Below are positions 1 to 8,706 of a DNA stretch of 64,000 bases, in pieces; position 1 is the first letter of the stretch, and each line of letters starts with the position of its first letter. Source of the stretch: Staphylococcus carnosus (lineage in GTDB: Bacteria; Bacillota; Bacilli; Staphylococcales; Staphylococcaceae); contig NZ_UHCT01000001.1 in NCBI RefSeq assembly GCF_900458435.1, positions 2,480,001 to 2,544,000 on the forward strand. Reading direction: 5' to 3'. The translations under genes and the position numbers were made by a program. The notes under the pieces were generated by a model. It worked only from the letters and a program-made list of their open reading frames with translations. It made no database searches and had not been told where the DNA came from.

Positions 1-36
1 TAAAATAAAACTATAAAAAGAAAGGGTGGAACAGGC

Positions 37-570
37 ATGGACAAAAGTAAAAAGCGTGCAGATTTATTACAAGCAGCGATTGATATTGTAAATGAACAAG
101 GGACTAATTATCTGACATTAGATGCCGTTGCCAAAAGAGCAGGTGTAAGCAAAGGCGGCCTATTGTATCATTTCGAAAGTAAACAGGCATTGATTCAAGG
201 ACTTGTTGACTATGCAAATACGCAATATCGTGAAAATGTAGATAAAAATATTAGAGAATCTGAAGATTCAGGTGCACTTTTGCGCGGATATATTGAAGCA
301 ACCAGAAAACATCGCGATGAAAACGCAGCAGTGACTTCAGCAATATTAGCAGCTCACAGTAATAACAAAGCCCTTCTCTCTCCATTACAAGAAACATATC
401 AAGAATGGCAATCTGACATTGCTTCTGACCAACAAGATAACGTAGATGCCACAATTATACGCTTAGCGATTGATGGTTTATGGTTGTCAGAAATATTTGG
501 ATTGGATGCAATTGATGAGAAAACACGTGAAGCCGTATTAGATCGATTAATTGAATATACACGTAAATAA
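37..570 (+). CDS. TetR/AcrR-family transcriptional repressor
   Basis: A 177-residue TetR-family regulator, a normal length. The N-terminal helix-turn-helix is at about residues 25-45 and contains AGVSKGGLLYHFESKQALI, the family's recognition-helix signature; the rest is a helical ligand-binding domain whose ligand cannot be read from sequence. The ATG at 37 follows an AAAGGGTGG ribosome site at 8 nt. It sits just upstream of and co-directional with the three-gene carnitine-type operon, with its own terminator between, and an imperfect palindrome TACC-N8-GGTA lies in front of that operon. I infer that it is the local repressor, responding to carnitine or an acyl-CoA intermediate. Family call is firm; the target is inference. 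Confidence 0.9.
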   Translation: MDKSKKRADLLQAAIDIVNEQGTNYLTLDAVAKRAGVSKGGLLYHFESKQALIQGLVDYANTQYRENVDKNIRESEDSGALLRGYIEATRKHRDENAAVTSAILAAHSNNKALLSPLQETYQEWQSDIASDQQDNVDATIIRLAIDGLWLSEIFGLDAIDEKTREAVLDRLIEYTRK

Positions 571-574
571 TAAG

Positions 575-610
575 CTTGTTTTGGTTCTTTCCAAAACAAG
601 TTTTATTTTT
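575..610 (+). terminator. Rho-independent terminator after the TetR gene
   Basis: A perfect 10-bp stem (CTTGTTTTGG at 575-584, CCAAAACAAG at 591-600) with a 6-nt loop is followed by TTTTATTTTT. It separates the regulator transcript from the downstream operon. Confidence 0.85.
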
Positions 611-622
611 GGGTTGAAAAAA

Positions 623-638
623 TACCGTCCAGTTGGTA
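623..638. promoter_or_regulatory. Candidate TetR operator (TACC-N8-GGTA)
   Basis: The imperfect palindrome TACCGTCCAGTTGGTA lies between the regulator's terminator and the first gene of the carnitine-type operon. Outer arms TACC/GGTA match exactly and one inner C/G pair also matches. Spaced palindromes of this kind are common TetR-family operators. Assignment rests on position and symmetry only. Confidence 0.4.
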
Positions 639-689
639 CACTACTTAACGTTGAAAAAAAATCAATTGGTTGAGGAGGCAAATTCAATA

Positions 690-1580
690 ATGAAAAAAGT
701 AATGTTAACTGCAGCAATTACAGGTGCAGGCGATACAACTGAAAAAAATAAGAGCGTGCCTGTCACACCTGAAGAAATGGCAGATTCAGCTATAAAATGT
801 GCACGTGCAGGCGCTACTGTTGTGCACTTACATGCACGTGATCCTGAAACTGGCGGTATCAGTCACGATACAGAAATGTTCCGTGAAGCAGTACGCTTAA
901 TTCGTGAAGCAGAAGAAGATATTGTTATTAATATTACATCTGGGGGCGGCGGTGATTTTATCCCGAACCAAGCAGACCCTTATACAGCAGGTGAAGGTTC
1001 TGATATGCAGACACCTGCAGAACGTCACGAACCAATCGGTGCATTACTTCCTGAAATGTGCACTTTAGATTGTGGCAGTACAAACTTTGGAGATATGGTA
1101 TATATCAGTCCAGCAGACTGGTTGCGTGAACAAGCGAAACTAGTTCAAGAAGCAGGCGTCAAACCAGAATTAGAATGCTTCGACAGCGGTCATATCCGCT
1201 TCGCTAGACAATTAATCGAAGAGGGACTAATTGACGGCGAGCCTATGTTCCAATTCTGTTTAGGTATTCCGTGGGGTGCAGATAACGACCCTGAAACAAT
1301 TGAATATTTCAAGACACGTTTACCTGAAAATGCTCACTGGTCAGGTTTCGGCATTGGCATAATGCAATTACCTACTGTTGAAGAAGTAGCAAAACGCGGC
1401 GGAAATGTACGTGTTGGTTTAGAAGACAACATTTATCTTTCTAAAGGTGTTAAAGCAACAAATGAACAACTTGTTGAAAAAGCAGTAGAAATTTTAAAAG
1501 ACCTTGATATTGAGCCAATGACACCTGTAGAAGCACGTGAGAAATATAACTTAAGAGACCCCAAAGGAGGACAAAACTAA
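690..1580 (+). CDS. cdhC: Beta-keto acid cleavage enzyme (BKACE/DUF849), likely 3-dehydrocarnitine cleavage
   Basis: A 296-residue BKACE (DUF849) protein. These Zn-dependent enzymes condense a beta-keto acid with acetyl-CoA to give acetoacetate and a new acyl-CoA. Visible family motifs are VVHLHARDPETGG (metal-binding HxH), the ECFDSGHIR segment and the terminal GLEDNIYLSKGV. The frame is open from an upstream TTG at 633, but the GAGGAGG site at 672-678 sets the start at ATG 690. The next gene starts 2 nt after the stop. Its neighbours, a 3-hydroxyacyl-CoA-dehydrogenase-fold protein and a hotdog thioesterase, reproduce the Pseudomonas cdhC-cdhA-cdhB trio, where this enzyme converts 3-dehydrocarnitine plus acetyl-CoA into betainyl-CoA and acetoacetate. 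Substrate is inferred from context; other BKACE substrates are possible. Confidence 0.82.
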   Translation: MKKVMLTAAITGAGDTTEKNKSVPVTPEEMADSAIKCARAGATVVHLHARDPETGGISHDTEMFREAVRLIREAEEDIVINITSGGGGDFIPNQADPYTAGEGSDMQTPAERHEPIGALLPEMCTLDCGSTNFGDMVYISPADWLREQAKLVQEAGVKPELECFDSGHIRFARQLIEEGLIDGEPMFQFCLGIPWGADNDPETIEYFKTRLPENAHWSGFGIGIMQLPTVEEVAKRGGNVRVGLEDNIYLSKGVKATNEQLVEKAVEILKDLDIEPMTPVEAREKYNLRDPKGGQN

Positions 1581-1581
1581 A

Positions 1582-2550
1582 ATGAAATTTGCAGTTGTTG
1601 GAACAGGTGTAATCGGCAGCGGATGGATTACACGTATGCTCGCACATGGACATGAAGTTATCGCAACAGACCCTGGCGAAGGTGCTTATGAAACAATGTT
1701 GGCACAAGTTAAACAAAACTGGCCTTATGCTGAGCGCATGGGATTGGCACCAGGTGCATCTATCGATAATCTGACTTTCACACCTCATTTGGACGAAGCT
1801 GTAAAAGATGCTGACTTAATCCAAGAAAATGTACCAGAAGTTGAAGAAATCAAAGATAAAGTACTTACTGAAATTGATTTTTATGCAAAACCAGATGCCA
1901 TTATCGGCTCTAGTACATCAGGTATCATGCCTACAGAATTACAACAAAACCTTAAACATCCCGAACGTCTTGTTGTTGCACATCCATTCCATCCGGTTTA
2001 TATTTTACCGCTTGTAGAAATTGTACCTGGTGCACAAACAAGCGAAGCTACTGTCGCAAAAGCAGAAGAAATCTATGAGTCTATCGGCAGTGATGTATTA
2101 CATGTCCGCAATGAAATCGAAGGTCACATTGCAGACCGCTTGATGGAAGCCTTATGGCGTGAATCATTGCATATTGTCAATGAAGGTATTGCAACAACAG
2201 AAGAAGTCGACAAAGCCTTTACACATGCTGCTGGTTTACGTTATGCACAATATGGTCCATTCATGACTTTCCACCTTGCAGGCGGAAACGGCGGTATGCG
2301 TCATATGTTGAAACAATTCGGACCAGCATTGAAAAAACCATGGACAAAATTAATTGCACCAGAACTTACAACTGATCTTTATAATGCAGTTGTTGAAGGT
2401 TGCGAACAATCATCAGCAGGCCATACAATGTCTGAACTTGATCAAAAACGTAACGAATTCTTAGTCCGTGTTAAAGAACTTGCACAAGAGTATTGGCCAG
2501 AAAACAGCGCGTATATGAAAAAACGTACTGCTGGCTATGCGGAGGTTTAA
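1582..2550 (+). CDS. cdhA: L-carnitine dehydrogenase (3-hydroxyacyl-CoA dehydrogenase family)
   Basis: A 322-residue NAD-dependent dehydrogenase of the 3-hydroxyacyl-CoA dehydrogenase fold. The N-terminal Rossmann motif is VVGTGVIGSGWITRMLAHG (residues 4-22). The catalytic-loop segment HPFHPVYILPLVEIVPG has the family His, and the helical C-terminal domain carries RLMEALWRESLHIV. The length fits L-carnitine 3-dehydrogenases (about 320), which oxidise carnitine to 3-dehydrocarnitine. It is translationally coupled to the BKACE gene before it (2 nt) and the thioesterase after it (3 nt), so one transcript is expected. Carnitine specificity comes from the gene trio; a plain hydroxyacyl-CoA dehydrogenase is the alternative. 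Confidence 0.82.
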   Translation: MKFAVVGTGVIGSGWITRMLAHGHEVIATDPGEGAYETMLAQVKQNWPYAERMGLAPGASIDNLTFTPHLDEAVKDADLIQENVPEVEEIKDKVLTEIDFYAKPDAIIGSSTSGIMPTELQQNLKHPERLVVAHPFHPVYILPLVEIVPGAQTSEATVAKAEEIYESIGSDVLHVRNEIEGHIADRLMEALWRESLHIVNEGIATTEEVDKAFTHAAGLRYAQYGPFMTFHLAGGNGGMRHMLKQFGPALKKPWTKLIAPELTTDLYNAVVEGCEQSSAGHTMSELDQKRNEFLVRVKELAQEYWPENSAYMKKRTAGYAEV

Positions 2551-2553
2551 ATA

Positions 2554-3024
2554 ATGTCTGAACATTTCACTTACAATGTAACCGTTCAAGATGCATGGCT
2601 TGATCATAACCAGCATATGAACGACGCTGAATACAATCGTGTCTTCAGTGATACAACAGATGCGTGGCTCGCTCACCTTGGCTTAGATACAGACACTATT
2701 GCAGAAATCGGTTATACTGTTTTCACTTTGGAAAATCATTTGATTTATAAAAAAGAAGTACCTCAAAACGAGAAACTTTCTGTAAAAGTGCGCTTGATAG
2801 ATTATGATGCTAAACGCTGCCATGTCTTCATGGAATTATCTGATTCCAAAGAAGACATTTGCGCAACTTATGAAGTGATGTTAATGGGAATAGATACAGC
2901 AAGCGGACGCCCTGCTCCTTTCCCAGATAATATAATGAAAAAAGTAGAAGAAGAATCAACATTAGAAGAAAGTGCCGAAAACCCTAAAGAGTTAGGACGT
3001 CAAATCGGCATCAAACATAAATAA
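2554..3024 (+). CDS. cdhB: Hotdog-fold acyl-CoA thioesterase (betainyl-CoA thioesterase-like)
   Basis: A 156-residue 4HBT-type thioesterase. The N-terminal VQDAWLDHNQHMNDAEYNRVFSD segment has the hotdog catalytic pattern D-x-N-x-H-M, and YKKEVPQNEKLSVKVRLIDYD is the central beta region. ATG 2554 follows GGAGG at 2541. As the third gene of the operon it would hydrolyse betainyl-CoA to glycine betaine and CoA, so the operon yields an osmoprotectant plus acetoacetate. A related 157-residue protein is encoded at 22461-22934. The thioesterase call is strong; the substrate is inferred from operon order. Confidence 0.78.
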   Translation: MSEHFTYNVTVQDAWLDHNQHMNDAEYNRVFSDTTDAWLAHLGLDTDTIAEIGYTVFTLENHLIYKKEVPQNEKLSVKVRLIDYDAKRCHVFMELSDSKEDICATYEVMLMGIDTASGRPAPFPDNIMKKVEEESTLEESAENPKELGRQIGIKHK

Positions 3025-3040
3025 CAAATCAGAACACAAA

Positions 3041-3080
3041 AACGTCGATGCTGTTGCGAGCATCGACGTTTTATATATTT
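3041..3080 (+). terminator. Terminator of the carnitine-type operon
   Basis: A perfect 12-bp stem (AACGTCGATGCT at 3041-3052, AGCATCGACGTT at 3059-3070) with a 6-nt loop is followed by a T-rich tract. Confidence 0.85.
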
Positions 3081-3133
3081 CAAGACACCTCAGGTCTGAA
3101 ATATTGAAATATAGTCTGAATGAGCCATTATTT

Positions 3134-3754
3134 TTAAGGGATCAATATTTTGAAGATATTTTTTATAATTACAAAGCTCACAATTAAGATAATAATACTT
3201 GATACCTTGTTCAGTATCACTATATATCGGCCTGTTTTATCTACAGAGCCCAATAATCGGCCTGCAATTGCTAAAAAGATAAACCATAACCAAGATACAG
3301 AAACTGTTGCAGCCGTAAATAATACTTTATCTAAACCATTATAAACAGAAGCACTCGTTCCAATTACACCGATTGTATCCATAATGGCATGTGGATTCAG
3401 CAGTGAAACAGATAACGCAAATCCAATTTGCTTTTTAGCACTCATCGGTTCAAAATTCTGAAGTTTATCAGGCTTTTCTTTCCATAATGACCAGGCCATA
3501 TAAAGTAAAAACACCAAACCGATAATATAAATAATCAACTGTAATATCGGCAATGACATCAAAATGAGTGACATACCTAAAATCGCAAGCACAATCAGCA
3601 ATGTATCGCACAATCCTGCTGTAATAATAACTGGCAGCGCACCTATCAACTTTTTCTGATTTGCACCTTGGTTAAATACGAACACATTTTGTGCACCTAA
3701 GGGCAATATCAAGCCCAGCGCTAATAGAAATCCGTGGATAATCGGTTGTAACAT
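3134..3754 (-). CDS. LysE/ArgO-family amino-acid exporter
   Basis: A 206-residue membrane protein with about six hydrophobic helices. The N-terminal HGFLLALGLILPLGAQNVFV is the LysE-family signature (PLGAQN), and LNPHAIMDTIGVIG is the mid-protein repeat of the same motif. The frame opens 18 nt earlier, but GAGGAG at about 8 nt spacing sets ATG 3754. Family members export lysine, arginine or related amino acids; the substrate cannot be read here. It stands alone between the carnitine-type operon and mccB. Confidence 0.85.
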   Translation of the reverse strand: MLQPIIHGFLLALGLILPLGAQNVFVFNQGANQKKLIGALPVIITAGLCDTLLIVLAILGMSLILMSLPILQLIIYIIGLVFLLYMAWSLWKEKPDKLQNFEPMSAKKQIGFALSVSLLNPHAIMDTIGVIGTSASVYNGLDKVLFTAATVSVSWLWFIFLAIAGRLLGSVDKTGRYIVILNKVSSIIILIVSFVIIKNIFKILIP

Positions 3755-3855
3755 GATAGAGGCTCCTCTCATTTGCGAATTGCTACCTATTATCTATTAT
3801 TTTTTTATTATTCGCAAGGAAGATTTTGAAATATTGTGACGCCTATTGAATACAT

Positions 3856-3890
3856 ATTAAAAAGGCACCTACCCCATATGGTAAGCGCCT
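3856..3890 (-). terminator. Terminator after mccB
   Basis: On the minus strand an 11-bp stem (with G-U pairs) formed by 3880-3890 and 3863-3873 closes a short loop and is followed by a U-rich tract (3862-3856). Confidence 0.7.
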
Positions 3891-3911
3891 CTCAATATCA
3901 TGCCTATACTA

Positions 3912-5057
3912 TTAATTTAATTTATCTAGAGCTTGTTTTAAGTCTGCAACTAAATCATCTGTATCTTCAATACCTACTGACAAACGGATTAATCCATCAG
4001 CGATACCTTCTTTTTCACGTACATCTTTAGGAATAGATGCATGTGTCATAAGTGCTGGAACAGAGATTAAACTTTCAACCGCACCTAAGCTTTCTGCTAA
4101 TGTGAAATATTCTGTTTCACGAATAACAGCTTTAGCAGCATCCACATCTTTAACTACAAATGAGATAACTCCAGTATGACCTGATGCTTGACGTTCTTGT
4201 ACATCGTGGTTTAAATGATCTTTCAAGCTTGGGTGGTAAACCGCTTCAACATTAGGGTGTTCTGATAACATTTCAGTCACTGCAACCGCATTGCTGCTTA
4301 CTTGTTCCATACGTAAGCCTAATGTTTTAATACCACGAATTAATAAATAACTGTCTTGCGGTCCTAAAACGCCGCCTGTTGAATTTTGAATGAAACCAAT
4401 ACGTTCAGCTAACTCTTCATTATCAGTCGCAACTAATCCAGCAATAACGTCACTGTGTCCGCCAATATATTTAGAAGCTGAATGCAATACGATATCAGCA
4501 CCTAAAGCTAATGGATTTTGGAAGTAAGGTGACATGAATGTATTATCTACAACTGAAATCAAATTGTGTTTACGTGCGATATCAGCTGAAGCTTGGATAT
4601 CAGTTATACGTAATAATGGATTTGATGGTGTTTCGATAAATAACATTTTAGTTTCTGGTTTAATCGCACTTTCAATGTTTTCAGTATGTGTTGTATCAAC
4701 GAAATCAGCATCGATACCTAAACGTTTAAACACTTTAGTCAACACACGGAATGTACCGCCGTACACATCTGAATTCACTACAATGTGATCACCTTTATCT
4801 AATAGCATTACGACTGCTGAAATTGCTGCAACACCTGAACCGAATGCGAAACCAAAACGTGCACCTTCTAAGTCAGCAATTGTGCTTTCTAAAGCTGTAC
4901 GTGTAGGGTTGCCGCTTCGTGAATATTCATATCCTTCACGCAAGTCACCGATATCATCTTGTAAATAAGTGCTTGTTTGATAAATAGGTGTTGTTACCGC
5001 ACCAGTGTAATCGTCAGTAGTATGTCCGCCATGTACCATTTGTGTTTTCTTTTTCAT
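3912..5057 (-). CDS. mccB: Cystathionine gamma-lyase / gamma-synthase (PLP enzyme)
   Basis: A 381-residue Cys/Met-metabolism PLP enzyme. Landmarks are YSRSGNPTR near residue 47, FGSGVAAISAV (PLP phosphate contact) and LHSASKYIGGHSDVIAG with the PLP-binding lysine near residue 195. It lies 42 bp downstream of a cystathionine beta-synthase-like gene, the mccA-mccB pair of reverse transsulfuration (homocysteine to cysteine via cystathionine), which favours gamma-lyase. Sequence alone does not separate lyase from MetI/MetB-type synthase. In S. aureus the pair sits beside a methionine ABC transporter; none is here. Confidence 0.85.
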   Translation of the reverse strand: MKKKTQMVHGGHTTDDYTGAVTTPIYQTSTYLQDDIGDLREGYEYSRSGNPTRTALESTIADLEGARFGFAFGSGVAAISAVVMLLDKGDHIVVNSDVYGGTFRVLTKVFKRLGIDADFVDTTHTENIESAIKPETKMLFIETPSNPLLRITDIQASADIARKHNLISVVDNTFMSPYFQNPLALGADIVLHSASKYIGGHSDVIAGLVATDNEELAERIGFIQNSTGGVLGPQDSYLLIRGIKTLGLRMEQVSSNAVAVTEMLSEHPNVEAVYHPSLKDHLNHDVQERQASGHTGVISFVVKDVDAAKAVIRETEYFTLAESLGAVESLISVPALMTHASIPKDVREKEGIADGLIRLSVGIEDTDDLVADLKQALDKLN

Positions 5058-5099
5058 TATCTCTTTCGACTCCTTTATGTGTTAGGTTTGAAATTTGCT

Positions 5100-5996
5100 T
5101 TACTTGCTTTGATAATTAAAAATAGATTTAGACATATAACGGTCGCTGCCGTCTGGGAAAATTGTTACGATAACTCCCTTGTCTAGACGTGCTTTCATTT
5201 CTAAAGCACCTTGCAATGCAGCCCCCGATGAACTGCCTGCTAAAATACCTTCTTGCAACGCAAGACGTTTTACATTTTTAAATGCATCTGCATCACTGAT
5301 AGTTAAAATCTCTGAGACTATATCTTTTTCTAAGAAATCCGGCCATTTTTCAGAACCAATTCCTTCTGTATCATGCAAATGTCTAGGTCCGCCATTCAAA
5401 ATAGAACCTTCAGGCTCGATTAAAATGTTTTTGGCCTTGCGTTCCGCTAAGCCTTCTGCTGTGCCTGTAAAAGTACCGCCAGAACCGACACCTGCTACGA
5501 AATAGTCAATTTCCGGTAATTCATTTAAAATTTCTTGTGCTAAAGTTTCACGATAAGCACCCGGATTATCCTCTGTTTCGAATTGGTTTGTGTAATATGC
5601 TCCATGTTCTTCTGCATATGCTTTCGCAGCCTTCTGCGCACCCATCATGCCGCCATTTTGCGGTGTACGGATAACTTCTGCACCTAGTGCTTCCATAATA
5701 GATATTTTTTCGGCCGCAAATCCTTCAGGTGCATAAATCACACAACGCAATCCATAATGATTTGCTGCAATTGTTAAGCCGATTCCTGTGTTACCGGCTG
5801 AAGCTTCTACAATCGTATCGCCGCGTTTAATTTGTCCACGTTCTAATGCTTGTTCAACCAGATATTTACCTAAACGATCTTTAACACTGCCGCCAGGATT
5901 ATACTGTTCTAACTTTGCATAGATTTCAACGTTATCATCGCTGAACGATTCCAATTTGACAAGAGGCGTATTGCCGATTAAATCAAATGCAATCAT
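5100..5996 (-). CDS. mccA: O-acetylserine-dependent cystathionine beta-synthase / cysteine synthase family
   Basis: A 298-residue fold-type II PLP enzyme. LIGNTPLVKLE opens the protein, NPGGSVKDRLGKYL (residues 34-47) carries the PLP lysine, EASAGNTGIGL is the substrate loop and GVGSGGTFTG binds the PLP phosphate. It has no C-terminal CBS domain. Pairing with mccB implies condensation of homocysteine with O-acetylserine to cystathionine; cysteine synthase (CysM-type) activity is the alternative. The ATG at 5996 follows a GGGGAGGAAA site. The upstream region contains ATAAACCATTAG, resembling motifs in front of other sulfur genes here. Confidence 0.85.
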   Translation of the reverse strand: MIAFDLIGNTPLVKLESFSDDNVEIYAKLEQYNPGGSVKDRLGKYLVEQALERGQIKRGDTIVEASAGNTGIGLTIAANHYGLRCVIYAPEGFAAEKISIMEALGAEVIRTPQNGGMMGAQKAAKAYAEEHGAYYTNQFETEDNPGAYRETLAQEILNELPEIDYFVAGVGSGGTFTGTAEGLAERKAKNILIEPEGSILNGGPRHLHDTEGIGSEKWPDFLEKDIVSEILTISDADAFKNVKRLALQEGILAGSSSGAALQGALEMKARLDKGVIVTIFPDGSDRYMSKSIFNYQSK

Positions 5997-6139
5997 TAGT
6001 TTCCTCCCCGAGAACTTCAGTTTGAATGGCCTGATTCCATTTCTTACCTGAACTTCTCCCTTTATTCCTACTATACTGATATGGATTATAAACCATTAGC
6101 ACATATATTGCAATTATGCTATTTCTTTTTACCTTAACT

Positions 6140-6189
6140 CAAAAAAAGAGCAGGACAAAAAACTTATAATCGTTTCTTGTCCTGCTCTA
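6140..6189 (-). terminator. Terminator after the NSS transporter gene
   Basis: A 12-bp perfect stem (AGAGCAGGACAA at 6147-6158 and its complement at 6178-6189); read on the minus strand it ends in seven U. Confidence 0.85.
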
Positions 6190-6195
6190 TTTCTT

Positions 6196-7536
6196 CTATT
6201 TAAATAATTGCATCACAAATACTAATAAGATAACTACCGGTAAAACATACTTCACGAGATAATACCACGGTACAAATAGTTTAAGACGATCTCGTCCAAA
6301 GACTTTTTCCAAATCTTTCATTTTCAATAATTGGCCTACAAAGAGCGTTGTTGCAAATGCACCTAAAGGCATCAAAATATTAGAGACTAGGAAATCCATA
6401 TTATCGAAGATGCTTCCTGCCCCAAAATGAATACCACTTAAACTACTGAATGAAAGTGTCGCAGGTATACTGATTAAGAACACCAGCACACTGCCGATCA
6501 CTGCTACTTTCGTACGTTTTCGATTGTCGTTCTTTGTAAAGATGGAAACATTCAATTCAAGCAGTGAAATAGATGAAGTAAGTGCCGCAAATAAGAATAA
6601 GATAAGGAAAATCAAGTAGAAACCTGCTCCAAAACTCATTTGTTCAAATACACGCGGCAATACTTTAAATAGTAATCCTGGTCCTTCTTCTGGTTTGTAT
6701 CCGAATGCGTTAATTGCTGGGAAAATTGCAAGTCCAGCAAGCAATGACACAATAATATTCATAATCACAATAGATAATGCTGACGTTTTAATTGTCATTT
6801 CTTTTGGCGCGTAACTCGCATAAGTGATCATGCCTGTGGTACCGAGCGATAAGGCAAAGAAAGATTGTCCTAACGCAAAGAGTACACCTTGCATAGAAAG
6901 ATCTTCCATACGCGGTTCTAAAATAAAACGTACACCTTCAGCTGCACCGTCTAGTGACAGAGATTTAATGACAATGAGAATAAGAAAAACAAAAAGTAAT
7001 GGCATCATCACTTTAGAGGCTTTCTCTAAACCATGTTCCACACCCAGCATAACGATGACCATTGTAATTAAAATAAAAATACCTTGTCCTATAATAGTAT
7101 AAACAGGGTTACTGATAACTTGATCAAAGTGAATACTTCCAAGCGTTCCGCTTCCTAAACCGACAAGTTGCATAGCTACTTGTGCAATATAGATAATAAT
7201 CCATCCACCGACAACACTGTAAAATCCAAATAGTACGAATACAGCAAGATTTCCGCTCCATCCGATGATATTTGTCCATTTTTTTCCAGAAAGTTTACCA
7301 AAAATTGCAGTGGTATAAGTACGGCCGAGTTTACCAATTGTAAATTCCATAATCAATAACGGTAAGCCGATAAAAATTGTAAATACTAAAAACATAAGTA
7401 AGAACGCGCCACCACCATATACTCCGGCCATATATGGGAACTTCCACATCGCACCGAGTCCAATTGCGGAGCCCGCACTTGCTAATATAAATCCTGTTGA
7501 CGTTTTCCATTGTGATTGTTTAGACACTTCGTTCAT
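6196..7536 (-). CDS. Sodium:neurotransmitter symporter (SNF/NSS) family transporter
   Basis: A 446-residue polytopic protein with about 11 hydrophobic helices, the usual bacterial NSS (LeuT-fold) size. TM1 carries GFILASAGSAIGLGAMWKFP, the conserved unwound segment that contributes sodium and substrate sites. Bacterial members import amino acids with Na+; the substrate is not predictable here. Single-gene unit with its own terminator. The 318-nt upstream region holds a hairpin and an inverted repeat (listed separately). Confidence 0.88.
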   Translation of the reverse strand: MNEVSKQSQWKTSTGFILASAGSAIGLGAMWKFPYMAGVYGGGAFLLMFLVFTIFIGLPLLIMEFTIGKLGRTYTTAIFGKLSGKKWTNIIGWSGNLAVFVLFGFYSVVGGWIIIYIAQVAMQLVGLGSGTLGSIHFDQVISNPVYTIIGQGIFILITMVIVMLGVEHGLEKASKVMMPLLFVFLILIVIKSLSLDGAAEGVRFILEPRMEDLSMQGVLFALGQSFFALSLGTTGMITYASYAPKEMTIKTSALSIVIMNIIVSLLAGLAIFPAINAFGYKPEEGPGLLFKVLPRVFEQMSFGAGFYLIFLILFLFAALTSSISLLELNVSIFTKNDNRKRTKVAVIGSVLVFLISIPATLSFSSLSGIHFGAGSIFDNMDFLVSNILMPLGAFATTLFVGQLLKMKDLEKVFGRDRLKLFVPWYYLVKYVLPVVILLVFVMQLFK

Positions 7537-7854
7537 CCTTTTCTATCTATGAGTTGCATCCGTATCATCTTTGATGAATTAAACATTAAACGAGACTGTT
7601 CCTTCCGTGAACAGCCCGATTTAAAATAATTATTTAATAATTGAATCGTTTACTTTAAAGCGTTAAAGCGTTTAAGTAATTAAGTAAACTATAACACAAT
7701 TTTTGTGATTCATCAATAGTCACAGAATTGCTAAGATAGTCTTTCTCTTTCCGGAAAACGTTTTTTGTATAAAATAAAAGAGATTGTACCGCATTCAGTC
7801 GGCCAACCTCATCAAGTTAATCTATATTAAAATGTTTATTATCATTTTTATTTA
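7537..7854. other. Intergenic region with hairpin and inverted repeat upstream of the NSS gene
   Basis: No gene seen. Read on the minus strand, a 9-bp stem (7617-7609 with 7601-7592, G-U pairs allowed) closes a 7-nt loop about 60 nt before the NSS start, without a U tract. Further upstream GTTTACTT (7648-7655) and AAGTAAAC (7682-7689) form an inverted repeat flanking two copies of AAAGCGTT. These look like a 5' leader and an operator, but no named regulator can be assigned. Confidence 0.35.
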
Positions 7855-8442
7855 TTAATGTCCTTTTGCTGCTTCTTTCAATTCAAATAATGAATCTAAC
7901 ATATTCGCAACATCCAATTGTAAAGTTTTACGTCTATAACTCAGTTCATCAAAATAATTAATGAATGTAGTACGGATGAAACCACTTTCCATAACGTCTA
8001 AAACTAATTCACGGAAACTTTCAAAAGAAATCTCTATATCATTAGCATCATAGTAACGTTTGAAAGTAACATCCAAGGCTTTATGCAAACTTGCCACACC
8101 TTCATATAGTTCTTCTTTAAATTCCTCTGGTGCTTGTGTGAATTGCAGATATAAACGTAGATAGTTAATATCAGTGTCAAATACAGTCTTAAGAATAAAC
8201 TTTTTCAAGTTTCCTAAATGAAGTGTATCTGGGTTCTTTTTATTTTCTATTTCAATGACACGCTCAAAAAAATTAAAACAGCGTTGCGCACATTCGCGAT
8301 AAATTGCTGCTTTGCTCGGAAAATAATAATACAAGCTTGCTTTCTTAATATCTACGCTTTTAGCAAGTTCGTCTAAAGTACAACCATAATAGCTTTTTTG
8401 CGCAAACAATTCAATTGCATTGTCTATAATTTCATTTTTCAA
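7855..8442 (-). CDS. TetR-family regulator resembling IcaR
   Basis: A 195-residue TetR-family protein starting at a TTG (8442) with GGAGG 8 nt upstream. The N-terminal segment KNEIIDNAIELFAQKSYYG followed by TLDELAKSV and IKKASLYYYFPSK closely matches the DNA-binding domain of IcaR, the staphylococcal repressor of the biofilm ica operon. The C-terminal region also keeps the IcaR-like pattern YLRLYLQFTQAPEEF. There is no icaADBC in the window; the nearest gene is a divergent-function carboxylesterase 265 bp away on the same strand. Either an IcaR paralog with another target or a relic regulator. Confidence 0.82.
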   Translation of the reverse strand: MKNEIIDNAIELFAQKSYYGCTLDELAKSVDIKKASLYYYFPSKAAIYRECAQRCFNFFERVIEIENKKNPDTLHLGNLKKFILKTVFDTDINYLRLYLQFTQAPEEFKEELYEGVASLHKALDVTFKRYYDANDIEISFESFRELVLDVMESGFIRTTFINYFDELSYRRKTLQLDVANMLDSLFELKEAAKGH

Positions 8443-8706
8443 TACTTATTCCTCCACTCTTCTTCTCTTACTTCGAACTGCGTTTAGTTTAAGTTACCTG
8501 TTCGCACAAAAATATCACTACTATAAAACAATAATTAAAATAATGAATTTTTAAATTGCCTATTTACTTTAGTCAATATTTTCGTAACTATTCCTTTTGA
8601 TTGTATAATAACATATATTCATTACAATTAAAAAATAGGTTGTTTATTACCTTTTTTATATCTTACTCTATTCTAAAGATGTTTGTAAATTAATTTTACG
8701 AAATAC

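Noticed and set aside
1450..1788. 112-codon frame on the minus strand in the BKACE/dehydrogenase region
   Set aside because: Fully overlaps two strongly supported coding genes on the other strand and has no ribosome site or domain.
7855..8442. Calling this gene icaR outright
   Set aside because: Pattern similarity only; no ica operon in the window and TetR DNA-binding domains converge easily.
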